A stretch of DNA of 64,000 nucleotides from positions 2,998,501 to 3,062,500 of the forward strand of contig BRKX01000006.1 of NCBI GenBank assembly GCA_026008535.1, read 5' to 3'. The first letter of the stretch is position 1; every line of letters starts with the position of its first letter. The translations under genes were made by a program, and so were the position numbers. This document shows, in pieces, positions 12,201 to 24,557 of this stretch. Source of the DNA: Perilla frutescens. Taxonomy: Eukaryota; Streptophyta; Magnoliopsida; Lamiales; Lamiaceae. The notes under the pieces are model-generated. The model did no database searches and was not told the origin of the DNA. It saw only the letters and a program-made list of their open reading frames with translations.

Positions 12201-15200
12201 GATTGTCTTATCATGTAATTGTTTTCCTTGGTGTTTAGTGGCTATAGTGACTGCATATTCCTTATTCTGACACACTGTCTAAGACTTTGAGAGAGAAGTT
12301 TGCACAAGTTCACTCCTCTTCCACCCTCCACTATAGTGACTGCATATTCCTTAAGTGGTTATAGTGACTGCATATTCCTTATACTGACACTGACTAAGAC
12401 TTCGAGAGAGAAGTTTGCATTCCGCCCTCCACCTATTTTGCTGTTTTTCCTTTATCTCTTATGAAAAGTAACAATGGTACAGTCCCCATTTATACGGTTC
12501 TCTCCCCTTGCACTTGCTTTTCCTGGAAGAGAGCAGGTTTATATAAGAATTGATGCTGATAAATGCAATGGTTGTTTTAATTTTCCTCGCTCCATTTCAA
12601 TTCTCCTTCAAATTGCAGGAGCACTCCCAACTTGCTTCAATGGATCAAATGAGAGCTACAGGTGTCCCTAACCTGGCTGCCATGGAGCAGACTCGCATGC
12701 TAGCTCATACTCTAGCTCAAAACAATGACCCAAAATTTCAAGTAACATTCCATCTTGAACATGTGCATATTTTAAAATGCTTCTTTATACAGTTTCATTT
12801 GGGTATTTACTCGCATTGTTTACCATTGCATATCAAATTTTATGTTCCTTAAGCCTGTTGTTAAAAATAACCATAGCTTTGTTTGAGAAATGACAGCAAT
12901 CAAGTTACCGATTCAGCTTGAAAAGGAAATTGTTAGACATATAAATTAGTGAGCCTTGACTTAACCCAAAACCATGGTTAAAGGTAAAGGGTTGACCCTT
13001 ACTTATATGTCCTTCCACATTTTCATGTGGAAACGATGTGGGATATCGTAAGAGAAATATTTTTGATTGGGTGCTAAGTTATGATGACTAATTTAATGCA
13101 TTCAGTTGCAATTTCAAATGTACGGCAAGACGATCCTAGTTGATAATACATTTGCATGCATGAAGGTCCTAATCATTAACAATTTTTTTCATCAGAAGTT
13201 TTTTCTGATTTTTTGTACTGATCTGGACAATAGAATTCGAAGTTCCTCCAATTTTTGTCAAAGATGAGCCGCGGTGAAATCACTGTTGAGGACAATCAAT
13301 TCAAGCCAGCTGCAATTTCTGCACCTGGAGATTGGGCGGCAGAATATGAGCAACAGTACAGTGGAGGCAGATCCTGGGCTGACCAGTTTGCCAATGAACA
13401 GGCGAGTACAGACTTTATGAAAACACCATGAGCACATGATTTTGTCGAAAATCAATTTATTCAGGATGTTTTGTATGCTTAAGCTTAAGACATTCTTGCT
13501 CCATTCCTTTACTGATAAGAGATTCACAATCTCCAGTTAGCCGAAATCTTATCTTTTGATTTATTCCAGAGTATACCTTTTAATCTGATTTCCAGTACAA
13601 AGTTTCTGGTCTCTAAAATCTTCTATATTCAGCTTTCACAAGGACCACATGGTTGGGCAAATGAGTTTGCTGCTGAACGCGGGAAACATGGATTGGCAGA
13701 AGATGAGTGGGTCGATGAATTTTCCAAGTTAAACGTCAATGACTGGTCAGAAGAATTTGAGCGTCAGGTTGCAGATGGAGTATTGGGAGATTCTTCTGCT
13801 GATAATTGGGCTAATGCTTATGATGAGTAAGTCCATTGCCAGAAATTGTGGGAATATTAAAGTAATTTTAATTTGTGCTGCTTGTTTAGTTAGAATCATT
13901 TCACTTTTATTTTGGCACGGTCTGTCTATGTAAAAAACTGAATTGTTAACATACACGCCCTATAAATGCACCATTTTTTGTTTCTTACAAACCTTTTTTT
14001 TGTAGTATAGTGCATTTAATCTGCTTTCTCTAAACATATTCTGCTTTGAGACTACTTGTACAAGGACTTTCTACTCAAATCAGACACATTTTGATTGAAC
14101 TTGGAAATGTGCCTTTTTTTTTTAAAATCCACACTTCACACTTTTACTTGTGGCATGTTCCTGTTCTAGAAATAAAGGTATCAAATTCATCCATAGACAG
14201 GAGCGCATTCCAGGGAATGGTTTACTTTGTTGGTTGTCATCATGCACTCTGCATACGAATTAGTGTATGTATGTTCTCTTTACTAGCATGTCATGTATGT
14301 GGCCATACGTCGACCTGGATCTATGAATTTATTATTCAAGTTAAATGCTCATTTAAGTTGCTTGGATATTCACTCAAAAAAAAAGTTGCTTGGGTATTAA
14401 TTTGGTTCGACCTGCAGTTACCTAAATGAGCAAGCAGTACTGAAGCAGAAATCAGACACGTCAAGAGGGGTATATGTGTTCTCTGATTTAAATCCTTATG
14501 TTGGCCGTCCTAATCCTCTGAAGGAAGGGCAGGATCTTTTCCGAAAGGGGCTTTTAAGTGAAGCAGTTCTTGCTTTGGAGGCTGAGGTTCTGAAGAACCC
14601 AGATAATGCTGAGGGCTGGAGATTACTCGGTATAGCTCATGCAGAGAATGATGATGATCAGCAGGTTGTTATATAAGACTTGCTGCTTTGTTTTCCCCTT
14701 TTTGAACCTCTAGACAAATTTCTGCTGCTTGAAAATTCTTGTAGTATATTTTCATGCTTTTATAACTCAGTAGTTGTAAAATCTGTTAGTAATAACCTTA
14801 CATTACTATACAAATCTGGTAGTCGAATCTATAAGTTTTTTGTTCTCCTCCATGTACTATCATTAATACAATTTTGCTGGTCCCAGGCAATTGCAGCCAT
14901 GATGCGTGCACATGAGGTTGATCCAACAAACTTGGAAGTTCTTCTTGCTCTTGGTGTGAGTCATACAAATGGTAAGTAGCTACATCATCGAAGTTCTCTC
15001 ATCTTCTACAATCTTGTCTTCTTATGATTATATATGGTGTTACGCCCACAGTAATTTTTACTTCCAAAAAAAATTGTGTTTAGCTATAATAAATCTGGAA
15101 AAATGAATTTCACTTTTGTTCATAAATTTTCCAGAGCTGGAGCAAGCAGCTGCACTAAAGTATCTGTACAGTTGGCTACGTCATCATCCTAAATATGGGG

Positions 15201-17039
15201 CCATTGCCCCTCCAGATCAGCCCGAGAATTTGTATTATGCTGATGTAAGTGTCTGCATGGACTGCAACAAACATGTGAATGTGCACACACTGTGATGCAT
15301 AGTCATGGTGTGCATCCCATGTTGTCATTATTTGTTATAAATCATGACAGCGAGATTCATTCTGATGGTTTTATTTGTGGTTGTATAGGTGGCTAGGTTA
15401 TATAATGATGCAGCTAAACTCTCTCCTGATGATGCTGATGTACATATAGTTCTTGGGGTGCTGTACAACTTGTCTAGAGAATATGACAGAGCCATTGAAT
15501 CTTTTCAGACAGCTTTGAAACTAAAACCACAGGATTATTCACTGTGGAATAAGCTTGGTGCAACACAAGCTAATAGTGTTCAGAGTGCTGATGCGATTTC
15601 AGCTTACCAACAGGTGATAGTTTAGGTCCTGTCTACTAGCTTAACGATGGTGATGAATGAAGTATATAGCTTAGATGTGGTTGTAATTAATAGCATCTAG
15701 AAAGTGTGTCCTTAGTGGTGCCATTTTAGCTAAATAGGTGTACAAACTGATGGGAAACTGGAAATATAGATAAGACTTGAAACTGTAGGCGGTGCCTTGA
15801 TTTCCACTAGACTAGGAGTACACGATAAAATGTTCTTCAAGTCAGGAGTAATTTAGAAAATTTGAATAAAGAATTTATTGTGTTTATTGCTGTAAATATT
15901 TAGCCTCTATGCATATTATGAAATGGCAATATGGCATGTTGAATTTATAAAAAATCGAAAGATATAAATCACCAACTATTATTGACCCTCTCTTCATACC
16001 CCCTTTATTCTGTACGAAGCTGCTTGGTGCCTCACTGCTTCGTGCATTGGGCTTTCAATAGTATCAATCTTTCACGTGTCCTTTCCCTATCCTGCAACTG
16101 AGCTTCATATTATTTCCCTAGGTTAAATGTTTTTTTTTTTTTTTTTGTTGGTTTTTCAGGCTCTAGATTTAAAGCCTAATTACGTCCGCGCATGGGCAAA
16201 CATGGGAATCAGTTATGCCAACCAGGTATGGTTAAATCTGATCTATATGATAGCGCTGCTGCCTAGTTTACAATTAAGAACTATTGGTTGGAGAAATAAT
16301 GTCTATGACAGTGAGGCAGCACTAGCTGAATAAAATGGATGTTACACGCAGTCGAAACTGAAAACTTGGAAGTTTCTATTAACAATATATATATGTAATG
16401 CTTGAAATCTGAGTGAGACCCATCTTTTTCTTGGTTCTTGATGTGATCTAATTTGATCTTCAAATTGAAATTTGAGAATACCACACTTAATACTCCACTT
16501 CTCCCCTTTTGGAGTTTCATGCCAAATAGTCTGTGAAGGCAAACTCAATCAAGATCTCTCTCTCTGTCTCTCTCTCTCTCTCACCCAAACGCGCACACAG
16601 ATACACATCTGCTTAGACATGTCATGTCATGTACATGTATATGTATTTATGATCTTGCTTCTTTTCATTACTCAACAATAGATGCTGAAGTCTGATGGTT
16701 CCTTCAGCATAACAATTGATACTTAATCTAAGTTGCATCTTTGCAATGTCATTGGAGCATATAACAAATGTAGTATCTGCTCAGGGTATGTACGAGGATT
16801 CCATTCGTTACTATGTCCGGGCACTGGCGATGAACCCGAAGGCAGATAACGCCTGGCAATACTTGAGAATTTCATTGAGGTATGTATATATGCAGCTCCA
16901 TTTAACACCATTAGTTAGTTAATAACTATGAATACGAAGCTTAAACACATCATTTTTCAGCTGCGCGTCGCGGAATGACATGTTGGAAGCCTGCGACTCG
17001 AGAAATCTCGACATCCTGCAAAAGGAGTTTCCCCTGTGA
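9286..17039 (+). CDS. PEX5: Peroxisomal targeting signal 1 receptor PEX5 (peroxin 5)
   Basis: PEX5 carries proteins with C-terminal SKL-type signals from the cytosol to the peroxisome docking complex. Fifteen exons join in frame: 9286-9405, 10172-10303, 10385-10541, 11270-11463, 11804-12052, 12619-12741, 13234-13401, 13633-13826, 14418-14664, 14887-14971, 15135-15244, 15389-15613, 16160-16225, 16785-16879 and 16961-17039. They give 747 residues (Arabidopsis 728). The N-terminus MAMRELVSGGAACAVPG contains the conserved Cys13 used for receptor recycling. The middle carries nine WxxxF/Y docking motifs: WVSEF, WVQSF, WASEF, WAAEY, WADQF, WANEF, WVDEF, WSEEF and WANAY. From about residue 460 to 735 there are TPR repeats that bind the cargo signal (for example ALDLKPNYVRAWANMGISYA). 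The intron after exon 7 uses a GC donor (CAG|GCGAGT at 13402); the others are GT-AG. The introns explain several short open frames in the region. Confidence 0.97.
12235..12430. repeat. Imperfect tandem repeat in PEX5 intron 5
   Basis: The word ATAGTGACTGCATATTCC occurs three times between about 12243 and 12380. The longer block running from it through GAGAGAGAAGTTTGCA occurs twice, about 115 bp apart. It lies wholly inside the intron after exon 5 and does not touch the splice sites. Confidence 0.6.
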
Positions 17040-19295
17040 TGTAAATTTGATCCCAAGAACTAAGCAGTGCCAGCTTCAGCTTGCCCTTTCCAACTTGAGC
17101 TGTCGCTGTCGCCGCTCGATAACCAGCTCGAACGAGCGTCGAATCTAACGCTGTAATGGGATGGGATGGAAGATCAACAAGTAGAACTGGGTGAGACTGC
17201 AGTTTTCAACAAACTTGATCAATATATTGTATCATTATATGGATAAAATAAGACGCACAAAAAAATGGGTGTGTTGCTAAGTATAGTTGATTATTTGCAA
17301 TAAATTCATTACAAAATCACATATTTCCCTTCCTCTGTGATATTTCCCCTTCCTCTGTGGTCTATTGTATGAATTTTTTTTTATTATACAAGATTCCACT
17401 AAACCTTTTTCATTCAACATAGTGGTTTGAAATTATGTAGAATGGCACTAAATTTGGCAATGACCCCAACCATCACTCCTATAGGAATATAAATTATAAT
17501 AATGTATGAAGAAATCGAAGATTCATTGTATTATTTGTATAATTTTTTAATAATGATTATTGTTTCTTACATTTTTTTTTTGTCTGAATAATGCTTATAA
17601 TAAGACATTACTCAAATATTACTTTGCATACATATTTGTAATTTTTTACCCTTAAATCATGTATTTTAGGAAGTTTTGGTTAAATCTTACTTTTTTGTAG
17701 TATCATTAAAATAATAATTATAAAAAAAGACAAACTATATATACTAGAAAATACATTGTGATAGACCCGACCTAAAGAACGTTTGATAAAATTTAAACTC
17801 GTAACTTTTGGTCACATTAAACCCGTGTTCATCACTCGACTCATTTCTTTACACGATCGAAACGCCGTAGCGTTAATTAAAATCCGATCGAGTAGTAGTA
17901 ATTCAGCAATAATAGGTATCTATATACATACATACATACATATATATAAATATATTGATAATAAATGAGTAGTAAGTGGATTCTGATGCATGTAACGACT
18001 AAAAGTAACATATACAGATACCTAATTTTTCGCAAAAGCATGTTTTGATCATCAACCTGACAATAGAGGAAATAATCACATTAGAAAGAAACAAGAATAA
18101 TCAAATCAAATAGAACCAATCCTCACAGTACTGGACCTAATATATTCAAATAAACCCTACCCTATACCTAGGTCGTCTCATTTACTACTTACTCGAGAGT
18201 GTGTACTGAGCGGATAAATCTCGTTCTTATATATACATAATAGCCGGCAAACATACTTAAGAAGCAAATAATATATGAAAAACTATGCTCGAGCTAAAAT
18301 TATTGGTGAGATTTAAATTTAAAACATTCGGTTACAAATTATACATTATGGCACCTCCAAAAGGGATTGTAGCTAGATTTGATTTTTAATTAACAGTTCT
18401 TTTCATGATATTTAAATTTTATATCTTATTAGTGTATGCCATTTTGTATACTTCACTTGTACTATTAAGCATATATATAAAAAAAACACTCAAAAAAAGA
18501 AAGGAAAAAAAAAATGTAAAAAGTATACAATTGGAATATGTTAACAATTTAAAAAGTATGTTGGAAGAGTCCTGTATGATTGGCTTCTAATAATAATAAT
18601 AATAATAATATTTTTTTTAGAATAATAATAATAATAATAATAAATTAAATTTATAAAAAAAAGAGTAATGATAAATCTTTCAGCAACAAGATGATAAATC
18701 ATGTTTGGTGTCAATGTAGAATGAGAGATAAAAAAATTTTTAATAATGAAAGGACTAGTGCGTAATAAATAAATAAATAAATTGTATGATGAGTGTTATA
18801 ATTTGGAATGAAAGATTTCGAGTTCAAATATAGAGATATGATCGAGTTTATCACACTTAATTTTTTAAGAACGATTAATAGACTTACCACCGCACGTGAA
18901 TAAATATTTTTCCTCGAGCAGCGGCTACGGGCTATACTCGTTATGAAAGGGCATAAAGAAAATAGAAAAGAATAAATAGTTGGCAGCGACCAATTAGGAA
19001 TAAGCATTAATACTATTGATTGAGCAGAATGATTGATGCAAGAAGCTGTGTGATTGAGACATTTTGTGATGGGGGATAAATAATCAGAGGTATGTTGTAT
19101 TTTTTTTGCATCAATTTCTTCTTATTTTTAAAATTTTAATAGTGTAAACGAAATTAGGTTGCTTCTTTCATTTCCCTTTCACTTTGGATCTATCATTTCC
19201 ACCTAGTCAATTGAATGATTGATTTTATGTGACTTCCCATTTCACACACACACACACAAATATATAAATATTATAAGACATATTTAAGTGATTGT

Positions 19296-19756
19296 ATATA
19301 TGGATTTAAACGAACGGAGCCACTCGTGAGCTATTCAGAGTTTGGCTCGAAAAAAATTTATAGTCGTTCGTTTTCTAAACAAGCCGAACTAGAACAGAGT
19401 AGTATTCAGCTCGGCCAGCTCGCGAATATATTCGAGCTCGAGCTTAATTGAGCATGTTCATGAATATTATAAATATTTCAAACGCGTAAATAAAATAAGC
19501 TATTTTTCCAAACTCGAGTTCGAATATGTAAATTAAATGAGCATTTTTTCGAGCATTCAAGCTCAGGCTCATTTAGTAAATTTTCAAGCATTTCACAAAT
19601 CGAGCTCGAACCGAATTCAAACATGATAAATATTTATCGAGCCGAACTTGAACAAGAGAAAAAAAACTCGAATCCAGCTCGAGCTTAAATATTCTTTAAC
19701 GAGCCGAGCTCGAGCATCAAAGTATTCAGCTCGATTCAATCCGTTTACAACTATAT
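19296..19756. mobile_element. GAGCTCG-rich repeat, probable non-autonomous DNA element
   Basis: The block is saturated with GAGCTCG/CGAGCTCGAG words, and its outer parts are roughly inverted (ATGGATTTAAACGAACGGAGC at the left, GATTCAATCCGTTTACAA at the right). It has no coding capacity. It resembles the GAGCTCG-rich blocks at 903-1235, 29886-30225 and 38350-38652. I found no convincing target duplication, so borders and class are uncertain. Confidence 0.4.
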
Positions 19757-22009
19757 AGTGATATATCTAAAAAATTGCATTTCATTAAAATTATACAGTA
19801 CAAAAAATTGCGGTACGTAAATTTCAAAATTCCGTCGTTAAAGTGTATTTCATTGACACTGTAAAGTTAATTACAAAGAAAGAGCATCGATAAACTTATT
19901 GCATATCAATAATTATAATCATAGACTAGTTCTATAATCTCATTATTAATTAGGTTCAAAGTTCAATAATGGAGAGATCACAAACGTAAATTATATGAAT
20001 TTCTCAAGTCGAACGTAACTATATACATATAAAACACTTATAATTAATAAGATTATGATCATATAGTAAAGTAATTAAACCTCTACATGCATTTCTTTTA
20101 TATTTCATAGAGGAATCGATCAAACTTCAAAGAAATTAAGTACTATATATATGTGTGTGTGTGTTAAATAATTAGACCCTTAATTTTGGACGTTGTTTAA
20201 TTATATAATCAAAGAAATGCTCTCTCGAAATTAGAAAACAATGTTTGCTACAAAACCTTAAACGAATTAATTAATATATAGTTAGGCATTTAAATTTTGT
20301 CACGCGATTTATGCCTTTGCTGTCTCCCTCAAACCACGCACTACACACACTGACTTGGACACAATCTCACATCATGTTATATATATATATATATACCCAC
20401 ACACACACACATGTATGTATGTATGTATGTATGTAGCCAACTTGACATCTGGATTTGAGTTTAATATGTGGAGTTGATAATTAAACAGAAAACAAAGATA
20501 GGATCAAAGATGCCCATTACATAATTTAATAATATATTTAATGAGATAATTTAATAATATATATATAATGAGAAGAGAATATCCTGTGAAAAGTAGTCAT
20601 GCATCATTTATTTCAATCTCACTAGCTAAGCTACTTTGCTTTGCCATATATAGTTATATTTAATTTAGAGATTGTATCATCTGTGCTATTACTTTAATCA
20701 CTACATCATCTAGCTAGGGAAAATAATATGGATATATTTTTTAATGATGCATCGAATTGAACATTCAAATTTAAATCCTAACATTAGAATATTCCTAATT
20801 AATTAACACTATATATGTCTACTAGTCTTTCTGATGTTGATAATTATATATGCGGAAGAATATAAGAACAATATGGTTAATTCTCGTAAAAATATTAAAT
20901 TGTACTTAAATATCACATTTAATTATTATTAAACTTCAACTCTCCTAATAATAATTTAAACATGTCTAGTTATTATAACGTAGAATAAACTTGGTGAATT
21001 GAACAAGAAACATGATATATAACATAAAAATATAATAAAATATTAAATGTAGTTTAAATATAATAATAAAACCTAATATTCAAAATCCTTATTAATATCT
21101 CCAATATTACTTTCCCCACGGGGACTTAGAAACAAAATTTCACCATAGCTAGATTTTTTGTATTATTTTTTATTTCATAAAAGTGACTTGAGCAGCTTAT
21201 ATGATACTGTCACATTCTGAAATTATATATAATTGAATTTATTATCAACAAATTAAAAATACTAAATAAGCATGAATGAATATATAGAATTGTGAAAATA
21301 TGAAATTAATCCCATATCTCAAAATAATTGAGATCGGTATAGGTTAATTTAACCGTGGCAAAAGATTGATTATGATCGAGCTTATGGATTTGTGAAGTAC
21401 GTAAGTGTTATTTAATTTAGTAATTAATTAATTAAGATTATATATATTCTTGGATTTGACATTTGTGCAGTACTATTTATTAATTTAATTGTGACATGGT
21501 ACATCGATAAAGTGACAAAATTGGAGTAAACAAGGTAGATTCCACGAGTGTTTGGTATGATTATCTCATGTGCTTTGGACTTTTTTTTTTTGTAGTAATT
21601 AATTAATAAATAAATAAATAATTAAATAGAGTGAGATAAGAATTGAATGGCACAATTTCAGAGACACAACTGAGGAAACAGGGATCTCGGATTTCACACT
21701 TTTTGCTACATTTTTTGCTCTAGATTCCCTTTTTAACGACTCTCCCATCTCAAACAATTTTTAGGGTATAATAAATTATATTTTTATATATTAATATTTG
21801 CTATATATATACCTCTACCTCCTCTTTAATTAGAAAGGTCACTTACATATTGACATAGTTTCTATTTGTCTTACCGAATTTACTCTTTACGCTTCATTTG
21901 TTTAACACATTTTTAATTGTACTCTTTGCACGGTGAATATTTATATTAATGTCCTTTAATTTTTAAAATTATTTGTTTTACTTAAAAAAATAAATAAAAT
22001 ATGTTCATA

Positions 22010-22400
22010 AACATATTTTCGAACATGTTCACCTTGTTTAAGAATATTACTTCGAACAACTCCAATACTTAGAAAAACAAAATTGATTTGGAAACTAAAG
22101 TTTGAACAACCTCCATTTGTCAGAAAACATTTTTCAAACGACACTTAAAAAATTTCAGGGTGTAGGGTGTTCAAAGTTTATTTTTTGAACAATTGTTCAA
22201 AAAACGTTTTCCGAACGAACTATGTTTGAAAATTGGAGTTTGAACCACTTCAATATTTAAAAACTTAAATTTGAACGTCCTGAACTTCATTTTTTTTCCT
22301 TGAGTGTTGTTCAAAAAACGGAGTTCGAACCACTCCAAAATGTTCAAAATTTCCAATTCGAACGAATCGCGATCGATCCGGACAAAAAAAAAAAACTCCA
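22010..22400. repeat. Degenerate repeats of CGAACMACTCCAA
   Basis: Variants of GAACAACTCCAA occur near 22050, 22107, 22234 and 22329, mixed with several TTCAAAAAACG words. The spacing is irregular (about 57, 127 and 95 bp). This looks like old tandem repeats broken by mutation. No function is apparent. Confidence 0.4.
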
Positions 22401-23036
22401 CAACACGTTCTTAACTCGATGATTTTCGATCAATACACCCATATATATATACTAGTATCTAGTAATTTATTGAAGTTGATGAATAATGATTTTTAATATG
22501 TTTAATAAATAATTTTTAATTTATCTCTTCTCTTTTTTAGTTTTGAATTTGTGGTGTATTAAATAATTTTAGTGATATAATAAATTAACAAATAATAAAA
22601 TGGTATATATTGAAGTAACTTCACAATTATTTTATTTTTTATTTATTTCTTTTATAGTGCAAATAGTAAAATTAGTAGTACAAATAGTCGCTCCCATATA
22701 TTAATTAACTCTTCCATCGAGCAAATTAAATATGAACTAGTTTATAGAATTATATTTACTTTTCTAATTATAAATTTCCTATTCACACTAACTAACAATT
22801 CTTTTCTACTGCTAGACATGCAGAGCAAACTCATGATTTGCAAGCGAGTTACAAATTAATTTCATACAATTACACACACACACACATATATTAAATGAAA
22901 TAATGATTTAACACATAAATATATACAAAAAATGGAATGCTATAACATTCCATTTATAATTGCATGCGTGCGGTGTCAGACAATTGTATAATCCCAAAGA
23001 CTATAAAAATAAAGAAGAGAAGAGAATTGCAGAATT

Positions 23037-23039
<3 letters not shown>

Positions 23040-23080
<41 letters not shown>
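23040..23080. repeat. (TA)n microsatellite
   Basis: An uninterrupted TA run of about 40 bp. A second TA run of about 28 bp lies near 23354. Both are in the LAS downstream region. Confidence 0.9.
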
Positions 23081-23084
<4 letters not shown>

Positions 23085-23354
23085 AAAAGATAGAAGCAAA
23101 AGTAAACTAAACATTGTTGATGCGCAGTGGTGTTGCGTGGGCGTCATCAAACATCTTATCACTGTCACCCCTCCCCTCCCCGCTTACTATAACTTACTTT
23201 CTACACAATATATGCATCTCTCTCTCTCATCAAGATTTCAGGATCTTTCTTTTGCTTCTTGTGGAGCTGAAAACCACACAGAATTTTGTAACCCTATTAA
23301 GTTATGCTACTCAATTACTGCAAACCTTCATCATCTATATATCATCTTCACAGA

Positions 23355-23385
<31 letters not shown>

Positions 23386-23684
23386 ATATGTACATATCAA
23401 CGCTCAAATTCAATGTAATGCTTTCCCATTTTTCTCATTAATCAATTTGATTACTATTTGCGTGACTGCTCCATGTCAGATTTGTTACAGTATTTTTGGT
23501 TAAGAAGATCCATCAACATACATAATATATATACGTATTTATGAATGTATATATATGTTTGGATATATGCTTGAGGAGCCATAATAAACAAGGAGAATCG
23601 ACAAAGGGTAAAAAAGCTAAGGGGGTGGTGGTCCATGAAATATATACCACCAGACACGAGAGAGATCCCATTGCTACGTTGTAG

Positions 23685-23686
<2 letters not shown>

Positions 23687-23720
<34 letters not shown>
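23687..23720. repeat. (GA)n microsatellite
   Basis: A GA run of about 34 bp. Together with CT runs at about 23932-23963, 27790-27833, 28864-28884 and 31482-31525 it forms a set of GA/CT tracts around LAS. Confidence 0.9.
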
Positions 23721-23726
<6 letters not shown>

Positions 23727-23925
23727 TTGTGGAGGGGAACAAGGTTGTATAAATACATGTGTATTTGTGAAATTTCATGGCTTTGCTGAGGGGGACAAAA
23801 CGCACAAATTAGGGCTTCAAACTACTAGCTACTGCAAAACACTAAAACACCCAACACCTATAATAATATACGGGTGTGTCTAATTTCAATTATTATTCTT
23901 AATTGCCAAAATAAAAACCATCAAA

Positions 23926-23967
<42 letters not shown>

Positions 23968-24557
23968 GAGAGATGGAATTAATGATCCAAAGGAATTTTA
24001 GGGAAACAAAAAGGGTAGCTAGCTAGGAGTGCCCCCCAAACAACTTAGTTAGTCATTACCGCTTTCCATTAACCACCATGTAACGTACTTTTATTCATTT
24101 CTTGTCGCAAAAGTACAACTAAAACCATTATCTTATTATTGATTACCAAAAAGTTAAGCTTTATTACACTTAATTAACGTGAAAAGATAAGCTAATTACC
24201 TGGCCACCAAAACAAAATGACAAACAGCCCCTTCCACAACATTAACGAGATAATCCTAATTAATTCATCTAAATATTTAATTTCTTGCAGGTAGATCCAT
24301 CGGAATCTTTCATATATATTTAATTTTCATAATTAAAAATTAAATAAACCCCGAATTAAACAACACCAGTATAGTACTATATGTGTATATATATATATAT
24401 ATAAATAAAGATTTGATGATCGAGGTGAACACATAGTCCAAGAAAATTAAAACCTGAGTGAATTGAAGAAGAAGAAGAAGAAAGTCAATGGTTAGGTAGA
24501 TGATCAGAAAATAAATCCATGCAGCAGCAAATGAAATTAGGGTTAGGGTTTGGAATT

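Larger units (their letters stand above)
17040..24557. other. Gene-free AT-rich region downstream of LAS
   Basis: About 7.5 kb separates the PEX5 stop from the LAS stop. The first 200 bp or so are PEX5 3' UTR. I see no gene, tRNA or conserved protein in the rest. It contains (TA)n at 23040-23080 and about 23354-23381, (GA)n at about 23687-23720, (CT)n at about 23932-23963, a GAGCTCG-rich repeat (19296-19756) and a degenerate repeat patch (22010-22400). Less AT-biased, non-repetitive blocks at about 18980-19250, 23105-23220 and 23990-24245 stand out. In Arabidopsis a conserved enhancer 3' of LAS drives its axillary expression, so this side is where control elements would be sought. Confidence 0.6.

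Noticed and set aside
23114..23418. Two ~90-codon frames beside the (TA)n run
   Set aside because: No similarity to known proteins. The C-terminal parts are translations of TA repeats.
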